NCBI GenBank assembly: GCA_021604505.1
Contig: BQJC01000001.1
Coordinates: 1,536,264-1,600,263, forward strand
From: Nitrospinaceae bacterium
Lineage (GTDB): Bacteria > Nitrospinota > Nitrospinia > Nitrospinales > VA-1
Length of the DNA stretch: 64,000 nt
Reading direction: 5' to 3'
In this document: positions 26,812 to 35,963 of the stretch, piece by piece
Layout of the letters: each line of letters starts with the position of its first letter
Numbering within the stretch: position 1 is the first letter of the stretch
Position numbers and translations under genes: made by a program
Notes under the pieces: model-generated
Databases searched by the model: none
Seen by the model: the letters and a program-made list of their open reading frames with translations, nothing else
Told to the model about the DNA's origin: nothing

Positions 26812-28850
26812 AAAACCGTGGGGTTTTTCTGCAATTCAACCAATACAAAATTCAGCGGGCGTTGGCGTCATTTTCCGAAACCGCCCGCATGGTATTTATG
26901 GTCATTCCCAGACTCCTGCATGTGAACCAGGAGGGTTTGCCGGGTTACCTGGGAGACGAAGTGCCTTGCGGAATTCATAATTATACGATCGACCCACAGA
27001 CTCAGGTTTATACGGAGAAACTTTTTCCCAAGACCATCAGCCGGCGTCCCAAAAACTTGAATCCGGTCATTCATTCTCTGTTACTGGTGGGAAGCGTGGG
27101 TTCCATTGCGCAGAATCAAAAGTCGGATCTGGACTACACTCTTTTGGTCGATAAATCCAGTCTCTCTGAAAACGACATTAAGGTTCTGAAAAAAAAGCTG
27201 AAGTTGATCGAACGGTGGGTGATGTTCGAGTTTGAACTGGAAACCCACTTCTTCATCAACGATATTCAGGAAGTCAAAGACAATATCTTCGGAGAAAGTG
27301 ACAGTGAGAGCACAGGTTCCGCCCTCGCGAAACTGCTCAAGGAGGAGATGTACCGGACCATGATTCTCGCCGCGGGAAAAATTCCGTTTTGGTGGATCGT
27401 GCCGGTGGAAACCGATGATGAAAACTATGAACGCCTGTTTCATGAAGTCCATGCAGGAAAGACCCTCCTCAATGGAGACGAGTTTATTGACATCGGCAAT
27501 ATCGCTGATATCTCCGATGGAGAATTTTTTGGCGGCTCTATCTGGACCCTGATCAAATCGTTCAAATCACCGTTCAAAACATTACTGAAGATGGGTCTGC
27601 TGGAGGATTATATGTTCAACAAGACCTCCTTCAATCTCCTTTGCCACCAGATCAAGGAAAAAGTGTTTTCCGGTGACTCCCCTCACCTGGCCGACCCTTA
27701 CATCATGTTGTACGAACGTGTCGAAAGGTTTTTTCAAGGCTCAAAATCCGAAAAGGAAACCGATGCCCTGCGCATCGCTTTTTATATGAAAATAGGAGCC
27801 AAGGTCGACTCCAGCGAACCGGATGCAACCTTGGACGATTCAAAAAAATCCATCCTGGCAGACAAGCTGACCGAATGGGAATGGCCCGACACCAAATTGA
27901 AGCATCTAAACGCCTACAATACCTGGCAAATGAACCAAAAGGTTGCCATGGGGAATCGCATCAATAAAATTCTCATGAATTCCTACGAGGCTATTTCGGA
28001 AAAGAACAAAACTCTGGACCCGGCGGAAACTTTGATAACCAAAAAGGACACGCATCTATTGGGCCGCAAGCTATTCAGTTTCTACCGCAAGGCCCCAAAC
28101 AAGGTCGAAAACCTGTATTCCCTTGTAGATGGGAACACCGCGGAAGCCACCCTGACCTTCCTTCTGGATAAGAACAACTCCAGTAAAAACCCGGTCTGGT
28201 ATCTGATCCGTGGAAAGTTCTCGACCGATATCTCCAGGGTGGGCCAGGAAAATATCATTAAGAAGGCGTCTTCTCTACAGTTTCTGATCGCCTTCACCGC
28301 TTTCAACCAATTGTTCCAAAATTCGACAGAGCTTTTCATCCGCCCGGAAACGCTGTCGATAACAAAAACCAATCTGGAAACCACTCTGACTCAACTGGAC
28401 ACCTTTTTGGGTCCGGTGAGCATCAACGCCATTCACAACAAAGATTTGATGTCGCCGGTACGCATCACCAGACTGTACATGATCCTCGACTTTGGAATTC
28501 CCGTTCCCAAAGAAATTCTTACAGGAAATATTAAACAGTGCAAAACCAATGCAGACTTGAAGCTATTCATCAACAAACGAATGGATAAGATTCAAAGTTT
28601 ATCGACGATCTACCGCACCTCCTGGGGTGAGGTATTTTGCAAAACTTATTCAGGGCTTCACTCCTTACATCGCTGTATGGAAGAAATAAGCGGCCAGATC
28701 GTACCGGAAACCTTTGAAGACCGGGATTTCTTAAAAGTATTTATTCCCAGCCAGGAAAGCAAACCTCTGGAGATTCCCTGGTTGAACAAATACCTGATCC
28801 GGTCCATGAAAAATAAGAAACCCGCTGTCGCTCATCAAGAGGCTTGCTGA
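26772..28850 (+). CDS. Class I adenylate cyclase-like protein
   Basis: The 692-residue product resembles the N-terminal catalytic domain of enterobacterial CyaA. The nucleotidyltransferase core is LVGSVGSIAQNQKSDLDYTL (GS at 107-108, Asp 119 and 121), followed by FELETHFFIND and STGSALAKLLKEEMYRT, then LAAGKIPFWWIVPVE, matching the order of motifs in class I cyclases. This predicts ATP to cAMP. The C-terminal ~400 residues are not recognised. It lies between MotB-like and MotA-like genes, with a weak own ribosome site and a small ORF overlapping its start. No Crp gene is in the window. Confidence 0.82.
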   Translation: MHDFLHDNSSKLLKNRGVFLQFNQYKIQRALASFSETARMVFMVIPRLLHVNQEGLPGYLGDEVPCGIHNYTIDPQTQVYTEKLFPKTISRRPKNLNPVIHSLLLVGSVGSIAQNQKSDLDYTLLVDKSSLSENDIKVLKKKLKLIERWVMFEFELETHFFINDIQEVKDNIFGESDSESTGSALAKLLKEEMYRTMILAAGKIPFWWIVPVETDDENYERLFHEVHAGKTLLNGDEFIDIGNIADISDGEFFGGSIWTLIKSFKSPFKTLLKMGLLEDYMFNKTSFNLLCHQIKEKVFSGDSPHLADPYIMLYERVERFFQGSKSEKETDALRIAFYMKIGAKVDSSEPDATLDDSKKSILADKLTEWEWPDTKLKHLNAYNTWQMNQKVAMGNRINKILMNSYEAISEKNKTLDPAETLITKKDTHLLGRKLFSFYRKAPNKVENLYSLVDGNTAEATLTFLLDKNNSSKNPVWYLIRGKFSTDISRVGQENIIKKASSLQFLIAFTAFNQLFQNSTELFIRPETLSITKTNLETTLTQLDTFLGPVSINAIHNKDLMSPVRITRLYMILDFGIPVPKEILTGNIKQCKTNADLKLFINKRMDKIQSLSTIYRTSWGEVFCKTYSGLHSLHRCMEEISGQIVPETFEDRDFLKVFIPSQESKPLEIPWLNKYLIRSMKNKKPAVAHQEAC

Positions 28851-28858
28851 CCAATATT

Positions 28859-29689
28859 ATGGCAAATCCAATCGCAAACGAAGCTGAGTTTTTAGACCCC
28901 ATTCCGGGCCGGCCGCCGCAGGAAAGCGCCCAAATGGACAAGGGAACCGTTCTGGGTGTTCTCTCAGGAGTCTTTTTAATCGTTCTCGCCATTCTGAACG
29001 GCGGCTCACCTGGGGTTTTTATCAATCTGAACAGCGCTCTCATCGTGTTGGGAGGAACGGCGGCCACCACCTTCATTGCTTTTTCATCCAAGAAAATTTT
29101 CATGATGGTTCCCGTGGTGATCAACGCTTTCAAGCCGGAGGTTTTTCAACCTTCGGATTACGTCGAAGAAATCATAGACCTTGCCTCCACTTACCGTTCC
29201 GGAGGGACGAAACGGCTGGAGTCGGAAGAACAGTTTTTGAAGAACCGCTTGATCAAAAGCGGTGTGTCGATGGTTGTGGATGGCTATAACTCCCGTGAGA
29301 TTCAGGAAATCATGGACCGCGAACTTTCCTCCATGGTGGAAAGACACAACGCAGGGCAGAAAATCCTGCGGTTCATGGGAGTCCAGGCGCCGGTATTCGG
29401 AATGTGCGGAACCTTGATCGGCCTGATCCAGATGCTCATCAATGTGAACAATCCGGCAACCATCGGGCCGTCCCTGGCGACCGCTTTGATCACCACGTTT
29501 TACGGGCTCATTCTGGCCAATCTGGTGATCACTCCGATCGTGTCCAAACTGCACACGCGGACGGAAAGTGAAACCATGCTCTACCGGGCCATCAAAGTGG
29601 GCGTATTAGGAATCTATGAGCGCACCAATCCTAAAAAAATTCGCAAAAATATGAACGCATTATTACCTCCTGACCAGCAAAGGGATTAA
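28859..29689 (+). CDS. MotA-like stator proton-channel protein
   Basis: The 276-residue product has four membrane helices and MotA blocks VLGGTAATTFIAF, GMCGTLIGLIQML and the conserved proline region TIGPSLATALITTFYG. It forms the ion channel with MotB. The ATG at 28859 is chosen; a TTG at 28844 in frame would overlap the cyclase-like stop and is the alternative, with AAGAGG just before it. Gene order is motB-like, cyclase-like, motA-like, the reverse of the usual motA-motB pair. Confidence 0.9.
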   Translation: MANPIANEAEFLDPIPGRPPQESAQMDKGTVLGVLSGVFLIVLAILNGGSPGVFINLNSALIVLGGTAATTFIAFSSKKIFMMVPVVINAFKPEVFQPSDYVEEIIDLASTYRSGGTKRLESEEQFLKNRLIKSGVSMVVDGYNSREIQEIMDRELSSMVERHNAGQKILRFMGVQAPVFGMCGTLIGLIQMLINVNNPATIGPSLATALITTFYGLILANLVITPIVSKLHTRTESETMLYRAIKVGVLGIYERTNPKKIRKNMNALLPPDQQRD

Positions 29690-29692
29690 CCC

Positions 29693-30544
29693 ATGTCCAA
29701 CGTCAACGAATTTCTTTCGGCAATCGGTTCGAGTAAGGACCAACAGGGAGCCAACTTCAGTTCCTATCAACTCAAGGGAGTCGGCCTGAACGGACTGAAT
29801 TTCGAAAATTCAATTTTCGACGGTACCGACTTCGAAGGAGCCGAAATCATCGAGGTCAAATTTTCCAACTCACGGCTCAACAACGTCTCGTTTCAAAAAG
29901 CAAAAATAAAGAACACGGACTTTTCCGGAGCCCAGCTTCAGGGCGTGAATTTCCAGAAGGCCCTGCTGATCAACTGCAATTTCAATAACGCTTCCCTTGA
30001 AAACGGTGCATTGGACTCGGCAACCCTGGAAGGCTGTGATTTGAGGGGAAGTAACCTCAGCCATGTCAACCTGTCTTCAGCGAAATTGAACAAATGCGAC
30101 CTGTCTTTCGCAAGGTTGATGTACGGATACCTGTGGAAAGTTGAAATCCACGACTCGCAATTGAATGGCATCAACCTCAGGGGATCGGATTTGAGTTTTT
30201 GTAAAATTGAGGGAACGGATTTTCGCGGCTCCGTATTAAAATACACCGACCTCAACTCCTGCACCTTCGACAAAGTCAACTTGAGCAACGCCAACCTGAT
30301 GGGGGCGGAAATGAAGGACGCTCATTGTCAGAAAATTACCATCAAAGAAGCCAATCTGGAAGGGGTCGATCTGACGTACGCCAACCTGGAAGGTTCCGAT
30401 TTGGAGAACGCATTTCTTCTGGAAGCCAATCTGCACGGCGCCAACTTGTCAAACGCCAACCTCAAGGACGCCTACGTTGTCGATGCCAACATCGCCAAGG
30501 CCAACACCCAGGGAGCCAACCTGGAAAACACCATTTTGCAATGA
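29693..30544 (+). CDS. Pentapeptide-repeat protein
   Basis: The 283-residue protein consists almost throughout of A(D/N)LXX-type pentapeptides (for example NLSNANLMGAEM, ANLEGVDLTYANLEGSDL), folding as a right-handed quadrilateral beta helix. There is no signal peptide or membrane helix. It starts three bases after the MotA-like stop, so it is cotranscribed with the stator genes. Some pentapeptide proteins mimic DNA or protect gyrase; here the context suggests a structural role near the motor, which is inference. Confidence 0.9.
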   Translation: MSNVNEFLSAIGSSKDQQGANFSSYQLKGVGLNGLNFENSIFDGTDFEGAEIIEVKFSNSRLNNVSFQKAKIKNTDFSGAQLQGVNFQKALLINCNFNNASLENGALDSATLEGCDLRGSNLSHVNLSSAKLNKCDLSFARLMYGYLWKVEIHDSQLNGINLRGSDLSFCKIEGTDFRGSVLKYTDLNSCTFDKVNLSNANLMGAEMKDAHCQKITIKEANLEGVDLTYANLEGSDLENAFLLEANLHGANLSNANLKDAYVVDANIAKANTQGANLENTILQ

Positions 30545-30638
30545 CCTTCTGCTTGAAGAATGTCCTTTCCCAAAGTTTGCATCCGGCCTAAAATGAGGGT
30601 AGTTAAAAAAACCTGACCCGCCCTGACCGGGACAGCCG

Positions 30639-30989
30639 ATGGCCACCTTCATTCTCATCCTGCATTTACTCGTCATACTTTTCTTCATCGTGGGGTTTCC
30701 CATTGGCCTGAAGGTGAATCACCGCGGGTTCCGGATTTTTCACAGCGCCGCCCTTGCCATTGTGACCCTGCTCATGGTGCTCGGCATCCCCTGCCCTCTC
30801 ACAACCCTGGAGGAAGCCATGCGCGATTCATCCTATGCGGGATCGTTCATCGCTTCCTGGCTCAACCGCATCATTTATCTTGAGTGGTTCGATCCCGTCC
30901 ACGTCCTGATACTGGATCTTTGTTTCGCCGCATTGGTGTTTTCGTCTTTTATCTGGCATCCCGTGAAAAAAACACCTAAGACTCAGTAG
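30639..30989 (+). CDS. DUF2784-type small membrane protein
   Basis: The 116-residue product has three to four membrane helices and the family pattern HLLVILFFIVGFPIGL, then a conserved GIPCPLTTLEEAMR block. The biochemical role of this family is unknown. The gene end overlaps by 14 bases the end of the convergent lipoprotein gene at 30976-31824. Confidence 0.8.
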   Translation: MATFILILHLLVILFFIVGFPIGLKVNHRGFRIFHSAALAIVTLLMVLGIPCPLTTLEEAMRDSSYAGSFIASWLNRIIYLEWFDPVHVLILDLCFAALVFSSFIWHPVKKTPKTQ

Positions 30990-31824
30990 CCGAAGCCACA
31001 CAGCGGAAACCGACATTTTCGAAATATTCATCCGGCGGCACTTCCGTCCGGTTGAACGCATAACGGTAGGCATCGAGAAAATAATGACCGGCTTTTTGGA
31101 AACCGTTGCCCCGCAGAACTTTCATTTTTTTCCCAAAACGCGGATCTTTGTGAGTGTTCCCCGGGTACGCCTCGTACCAGTCCAGCGTCCACTCCATCAC
31201 GTTGCCCGCCATGCCATAAACCTGATAGGGGCTGACATCCTCCGGTTTGCTGCCCACGGGAACGGTGGTTTTCTCCCCCTCGATGCCGACATTGGCCTTG
31301 CCCTTCACATACTCGTTGCCCCAGGGAAAAGAGAGCCCGTCCGGGCCACGAGCGGCTTTCTCCCACTGCTCTTCACTGGGCAGACGCTTGCCCGCCCACA
31401 GGCAATAAGCCAGCGCTTCCTGCCAGATGACATTATTCACCGGGTGATCTCCCTTACCCTCCAGATAGGTCCCATCCACCCAGTGAGCCGGAAAATCCGG
31501 ATATTTGATGTCGTCCATGTACACCTTGTACTCGGCATTGGTCACTTCATAACGGTCGATGTAATAGGCATCCAGATGAACTTTTCTCTCCGGATGCTGA
31601 TCCTGGTATAGAGGTTTCACCGTGCCGATTTTCTGCTGCGTGTTTTCAGGGTCGGTTTTATCCGTCCCCATGATGAATTCCCCGGCAGGAATCAGAACCA
31701 TTTCCTTTTCAGCGACCGGGGAGATTTCCGCAGGCTTTAATTCCTCTCCCGAATCACCGCATCCCGGCAGGAAAATCAAAAGACAGATTGAAAGTGTTAT
31801 TATATATTTCTCAAGATCAGGCAT
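30976..31824 (-). CDS. Lipoprotein with formylglycine-generating-enzyme (SUMF1) fold
   Basis: The 282-residue product has a lipoprotein signal (LLIFLPGC, lipid-attachment Cys near residue 22) and a SUMF/FGE domain: EMVLIPAGEFIMGT, YYIDRYEVTNAEYKVYM, LPSEEQWEKAARG, YGMAGNVMEWTLDW and NVGFRCV. The catalytic Cys pair of true sulfatase-activating enzymes (CxxxxC before the C-terminus) is absent; that region reads FLDAYRYAFNR. It is therefore a likely non-catalytic ligand-binding lipoprotein. Confidence 0.88.
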   Translation of the reverse strand: MPDLEKYIITLSICLLIFLPGCGDSGEELKPAEISPVAEKEMVLIPAGEFIMGTDKTDPENTQQKIGTVKPLYQDQHPERKVHLDAYYIDRYEVTNAEYKVYMDDIKYPDFPAHWVDGTYLEGKGDHPVNNVIWQEALAYCLWAGKRLPSEEQWEKAARGPDGLSFPWGNEYVKGKANVGIEGEKTTVPVGSKPEDVSPYQVYGMAGNVMEWTLDWYEAYPGNTHKDPRFGKKMKVLRGNGFQKAGHYFLDAYRYAFNRTEVPPDEYFENVGFRCVASATES

Positions 31825-31878
31825 TTTTGCAACCCATGTGATTTTTATATGTAACTACCAGGCCAACCCTATCACTAT

Positions 31879-33039
31879 ATGAAAAGATTGCCGTTTCTCC
31901 TAATACTTTCGATACTTGCGGGGTTTCTCCCGGCTCCGGCAGACGCCTTTGAAAAACGCCTGGCCGCCAAAACCATCGGCAAGGCTTATTCGCATATTCT
32001 TAGAACCGATGAGTTTTCCCTGAACACCCGCAACGTGAAGGTTCTCACAGCACAGGGGAAAACCCTGTGGATCGGCACCGCCAACGGAGTCCTCAAATAC
32101 GACACCACCACCGCCAACCAATACGAAATTTTTGACAACAAAAACGGACTGTTGAGCAACGGAATTTTCGGCATCGTCATCGACGGCAACAAAAACCCAT
32201 GGGTCGCGACCTATGGCGGCGGCCTCAGCCATTTCGACGGCAAGCAATGGATCAACATCAACACGCCACACGGACTGTGCGATTCGTTCGTCTACGATCT
32301 GGAGTCTCAATCCGGAAACACCCTGTGGATCGCCACCTGGAGCGGCGCGAATCGAGTCCGTGGTGATTTGTGGGATCGAAAGTCATGGGAAAGTTTCACT
32401 AGGGAAAACACAAACGGCGGATTGATCGACGACTGGGTCTACGCCATAGAAGTGGGCGAAGACGGACGCGTGTGGTTCGGCACCGAATCCGGCATCTCCA
32501 TGTACGACGGATCAAAATGGAAAGCCTGGAACCATGAAAACGGCCTCGGCGCGGAACTCAAGCATGTGAAAAACGACAACCAGGGGGCCATGTCGCAATT
32601 CGCAGGAACCCATCACAACCAGCACGCCGCCGACCTGCCCAATGTCGCAAGCGCCGACTATAGGCCCAACTACGTCGTCTCCATGTTGCTCGATCAAAAA
32701 GGACGGCTGTGGATCGGGACCTGGGGTGGAGGCTTGAGCGTGTTCGACACCCGCACGGAAAATTTCCGCAACTTCACCGTACAGGACGGACTGCCGGGAA
32801 ACTACATCTTGTCTATCGAGGAAGGGCCTTATGGCAACCTGTGGATCGGCTCCAACGGCGGCTTGAGCCGCTTCAATGGGATGACGTTCGTGAACTATTC
32901 GGAACTGAACGGCATGATCGGATCGTACGTCTTCAGCATCGCTTTCAGTGAAGATCACTCCTTGTGGATGGGAAGCCATCGCGGCATGAACCGCTTCAAA
33001 TTCGATCCCCAGTCGCGGGAGTTGATTAAGGTAGATTGA
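31879..33039 (+). CDS. Exported Reg_prop beta-propeller protein
   Basis: The 386-residue product has a signal peptide (ending APADA) and about seven propeller repeats of the two-component-regulator type, each with LWIGTxxGGLSxFDG, for example RLWIGTWGGGLSVFD and NLWIGSNGGLSRFNG. In hybrid two-component sensors this domain is the periplasmic ligand binder; here it stands alone without membrane helix or kinase. It is divergent from the lipoprotein gene. Confidence 0.88.
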   Translation: MKRLPFLLILSILAGFLPAPADAFEKRLAAKTIGKAYSHILRTDEFSLNTRNVKVLTAQGKTLWIGTANGVLKYDTTTANQYEIFDNKNGLLSNGIFGIVIDGNKNPWVATYGGGLSHFDGKQWININTPHGLCDSFVYDLESQSGNTLWIATWSGANRVRGDLWDRKSWESFTRENTNGGLIDDWVYAIEVGEDGRVWFGTESGISMYDGSKWKAWNHENGLGAELKHVKNDNQGAMSQFAGTHHNQHAADLPNVASADYRPNYVVSMLLDQKGRLWIGTWGGGLSVFDTRTENFRNFTVQDGLPGNYILSIEEGPYGNLWIGSNGGLSRFNGMTFVNYSELNGMIGSYVFSIAFSEDHSLWMGSHRGMNRFKFDPQSRELIKVD

Positions 33040-33050
33040 AAAAAAACTGA

Positions 33051-33123
33051 AAATCCCCCTGCCCCCCCTTTATAAAGGGGGAAAATCATGCTCCCCCTTC
33101 TGTGAAGGGGGCTGGGGGGATTT
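33051..33123. repeat. Tandem GC-rich inverted repeats (same family as 14498-14542)
   Basis: Two stem units, AATCCCCCTGCCCCCC with TTTATAAAGGGGG and CTCCCCCTTCTGTGAAGGGGG with CTGGGGGGATTT, form nested hairpins. They lie 11 bases after the propeller stop and may terminate it. The ends (AATCCCC...GGGGATT) match the repeat at 14498-14542. Confidence 0.6.
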
Positions 33124-33128
33124 GATTT

Positions 33129-33160
33129 CACCGCAAAGACGCAAAGGACGCAGAGGAAAG
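33129..33160. repeat. Short G/A-rich intergenic repeat (CACCGCAAAGACGCAAAGGA type)
   Basis: The stretch CACCGCAAAGACGCAAAGGA and following bases is a short near-tandem repeat of a GACGCAAAG unit. Similar sequences recur between genes in many environmental bacterial genomes. It is non-coding and adjacent to the GC-rich hairpin repeats, marking this gap as a repeat landing site. Confidence 0.45.
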
Positions 33161-33256
33161 ATAAGGTATTTATTGGCATCCAATCTGACAGACAGTGTAA
33201 AAGGTTCTCGGACCTTGAAAAACCGCTATCTGCAAAAGCAGACGGTGACGCTAATA

Positions 33257-33781
33257 TCAAAAGCCGCCGATTACTGCGGCCTGACTAGCAAAATATTCGC
33301 CGTATGCTCCACGTCCCTCAAAATGTGTTGGATAAAGTCCCTCCGGCAACAATTCACGGGTGCGAAGTCGAAACGTTTCCCTTCGAGCATCCCATGTTGG
33401 GATATCTTCGCCGAGTAGCCACGGCGAAATCCCCGCTATAATACCTATAACAAATAGGGATTCGACATCATTTTGAATATTTGCCGCGAACGTTTCGTAT
33501 ACGTTGTGAAACAGGGAATCCAATATTAATAATGGAGAAAGATCTTCATCCAATCCGGTTATATGTGAAGGCTCAAGGTTGCAGTACCAGGAAAGATAAA
33601 GTAGATGCAGACGAAGTTCTCTATCACGATTGCCCGATCGCCATTCTTTTATAGCCAGAAGAAGTGCATTTCCAAGCGTCGGTTCCCCGTCGGGCCCGAT
33701 GTGACGGTTTTCAAGTTGTAATATCGCGTCTGGCAGACTCAATCCATGCCTGTGGAACAGCTGATTCTGGTTTTGAAGCAA
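33257..33781 (-). CDS. Uncharacterised protein, probably 5'-truncated or frameshifted
   Basis: About 174 codons (TTG start at 33781) with no recognised domain. Blocks such as LLLAIKEWRSGNRDRELRLHLLYLSW and FEGRGAYGEYFAS look like real protein. No ATG or GTG opens the frame. It stays open to a TAA near 33839, and a different frame just upstream encodes a plausible run (SWYGKADVKYFEKFIHNYP), suggesting a lost N-terminus by frameshift. It lies at the left edge of an AT-rich segment. Confidence 0.4.
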   Translation of the reverse strand: MLQNQNQLFHRHGLSLPDAILQLENRHIGPDGEPTLGNALLLAIKEWRSGNRDRELRLHLLYLSWYCNLEPSHITGLDEDLSPLLILDSLFHNVYETFAANIQNDVESLFVIGIIAGISPWLLGEDIPTWDARRETFRLRTRELLPEGLYPTHFEGRGAYGEYFASQAAVIGGF

Positions 33782-34207
33782 TATTTGATAGACAAAATTG
33801 GCATAGGATAATTGTGTATGAATTTTTCGAAATATTTAACGTCCGCTTTTCCATACCAACTATTATCACACTGGCGACTATGTTTAGATAACCCCTCGGT
33901 ACTCGGTACGTAGTATTATGAATCAATGCAACCGTAATAATTCTTCTGAAAATTCGTATTTCTATAAATTACTCATACCGTAAACATATAAATTAAAAAA
34001 TATATTTTTATTGTGAATAATTTTTATGTATTCTGCCTCTTCACTAACAATGCGGGATAGAAAGATTGTCGAACAGAATTATACGCGACCTGCTGCTTTG
34101 AAGAACAAGGTTATAAGGTTCTTCGTAGAACTTATCTTAACCGGGAAATCCTGACTCTTCTTTACTGCAAATCTTCGCCTGTAAACGCTTTTCTCATCTA
34201 CTCCAGC
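33782..34207. other. AT-rich gap without a convincing gene
   Basis: About 425 bases, strongly AT-rich. The left part may hold the missing 5' end of the neighbouring hypothetical gene. A hairpin GAAGAAC-N11-GTTCTTC (34100-34124) lies about 85 bases past the MscS-type gene stop, without a T-run. Nothing else is recognised. Confidence 0.5.
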
Positions 34208-35491
34208 TCAAGCATTTCCGTTCTTCTCTACTAGCGATCTAACATCATTTCCCGTCGGTGCTTCATGGGCGCGAAGCCCGAATTCTGGCAACACAGAAAA
34301 TATGTGGTCAAAAATGTCCGACTGTATGTCTTCATATTCATTCCATTCTGTCGTCTTGGTAAAGGCGTAGATTTGGATTGGAAGACCTTCGTTGGTCGGG
34401 TCGAGTTGCCGAACCATCAGTGTCAAGCCTTGATGTATATCTGGATGCGCTTTCAAATAGGAAACTAGATATGCTCTAAATGTTCCGACGTTTGTCAATC
34501 TGCGGCCATTTATTTGAATGGACATATCCATCGGGGGTTTTTTGTTTGCGTGTTCGATTGCCTTTATCTTTTCTTCCAGGTAAATGTCCAGCAGATGAGC
34601 TTTTTTAAGTCGCTGAAGTAACTCTTTATCCAAAAACCGGATACTGGCGGTTTCTATCAGAACGCTTCGTTTGATCCGGCGCCCGCCTGCCTCCGACATA
34701 CCACGCCAATTCTTAAACGAATCAGAGATCAGCGCATAGGTCGGTATTGTGGTGATCGTTTTATCCCAATTCTGAACCTTGACAGTTGTTAAAGCGATAT
34801 CGATGACGTCGCCATCGGCGCCGTACTTTGGCATTTCCAACCAGTCGCCAATAGACAACATTTCATTCGCGGATAACTGGATACCTGCTACCAACCCGAG
34901 AATGGGGTCTTTGAATACCAACAGCAAGACCGCTGACAATGCACCTAAACCACTAAACAGAATAAGTGGCGACTTATCCATCAAAAATGAAATAGCCAAT
35001 AAACCAATAAGAACGCTGGAAATCAATTTGACCGTTTGAATCAGCCCGCGTATTGGAAAATGCATGGGACCCGGACGCTGATACATCAAAGTTTGGAAGA
35101 CATTGAGCAAAGAAAAAAATGCGAGGAGACCGAATAGAAGAATCCATTGATTGCTCGCGGTTTTAATTAGCCGTAGCAAAGATGATGACTCATCGAGCCA
35201 AAGACCTGCTTGATCATGAACTACCACGCCCTGGAGCACATACGATAGTCGTCGAAATAAATAATGTGCCAATAGGACGCGGTGCCAGCGTTGCCCTCGT
35301 TTGCTGACAAGGAGCACCAGCCGGCTACGCAAAAATTTGTGCAGAAAGAAGTGCAAGGCAATAGCAAAAAGGACGACCCACAACACCACGAGACCACCAA
35401 ATACGATTTCGGAAATACCGGGAACATGAAGCTCAAGCCACGACATTAGAAATTGTTTGAACTCGCTGCGTCGGGTATCCAAGTTACTCAT
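34208..35491 (-). CDS. MscS-family mechanosensitive channel, YbdG-like
   Basis: The 427-residue product has five or so membrane helices in the N-terminal half, then the MscS pore helix and beta domain: LGALSAVLLLVFKDPILGLVAGIQLSAN, SIGDWLEMPKYGADGDVIDI and TTIPTYALISDSFKNWRGMSE. The C-terminal domain matches the YbdG-type layout. It is an inner-membrane osmotic release channel. The start overlaps the stop of a small upstream gene (TAATG), which implies translational coupling. Base composition is more AT-rich than the housekeeping genes around. Confidence 0.9.
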   Translation of the reverse strand: MSNLDTRRSEFKQFLMSWLELHVPGISEIVFGGLVVLWVVLFAIALHFFLHKFLRSRLVLLVSKRGQRWHRVLLAHYLFRRLSYVLQGVVVHDQAGLWLDESSSLLRLIKTASNQWILLFGLLAFFSLLNVFQTLMYQRPGPMHFPIRGLIQTVKLISSVLIGLLAISFLMDKSPLILFSGLGALSAVLLLVFKDPILGLVAGIQLSANEMLSIGDWLEMPKYGADGDVIDIALTTVKVQNWDKTITTIPTYALISDSFKNWRGMSEAGGRRIKRSVLIETASIRFLDKELLQRLKKAHLLDIYLEEKIKAIEHANKKPPMDMSIQINGRRLTNVGTFRAYLVSYLKAHPDIHQGLTLMVRQLDPTNEGLPIQIYAFTKTTEWNEYEDIQSDIFDHIFSVLPEFGLRAHEAPTGNDVRSLVEKNGNA

Positions 35492-35745
35492 TACAGACGC
35501 CGTGCCGTGAGGGTCGAACCGTTCGCTGTGATCAGTATCAGTGCGCCAGTTCTGTTGATTTTGTAGCGCTTCACGATAGGTTGTAGGTCGGGCAGGCTCC
35601 GCTCCTGAACCTTTGAAGGGTTGTTATTTTCTGAGGCATCGATCAACTCTCGATCCATTTTATTTATTGGAATAGCAAGGTCAGCCAGCCCAAAAATACC
35701 TACGATTACGACCCTACTCACCAGGATTGTTCTTACTGTTTTCAT
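35491..35745 (-). CDS. Small exported or anchored protein coupled to the MscS gene
   Basis: The 84-residue product has an N-terminal hydrophobic segment (TILVSRVVIVGIFGLADLAI) and a short soluble tail (LPDLQPIVKRYKINRTG). It is not recognised. Its stop overlaps the MscS-type start (TAATG), so the two are cotranslated. It might be a small channel accessory. Confidence 0.55.
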   Translation of the reverse strand: MKTVRTILVSRVVIVGIFGLADLAIPINKMDRELIDASENNNPSKVQERSLPDLQPIVKRYKINRTGALILITANGSTLTARRL

Positions 35746-35865
35746 GTTTTTCTATTTATTTTTTTTCGGAAAGGCTTATTTGACCCAAAAAATGATCGTT
35801 CAATTTGTGGCTAGATTTTAATTTACGTAGGCAGACAAACATGAACTACTTACAAATGGGTTAAG

Positions 35866-35924
35866 AATGTCCGCTTTGAGTTGCGACTTCAACCGGTCAT
35901 TCCAAATCTGACACTTTCTATCAG
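35866..35924 (+). repeat. Dispersed ~60 bp repeat, copy B
   Basis: Starts AATGTCCGCTTTGAG, has AACCGGTCATTC in the middle and ends CTGACACTTTCTATCAG. It matches copies at 4677-4738 and 5669-5721. It lies at the right edge of the AT-rich segment 33.2-35.8 kb. Confidence 0.7.
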
Positions 35925-35963
35925 GTAAAGCCTGAGTTTTTACGCTTTAAACGATTTCATAAA

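Noticed and set aside
33711..33926. 71-codon minus-strand frame overlapping the orphan gene
   Set aside because: Overlaps the better frame, no motif; considered only as evidence for a possible frameshift region.
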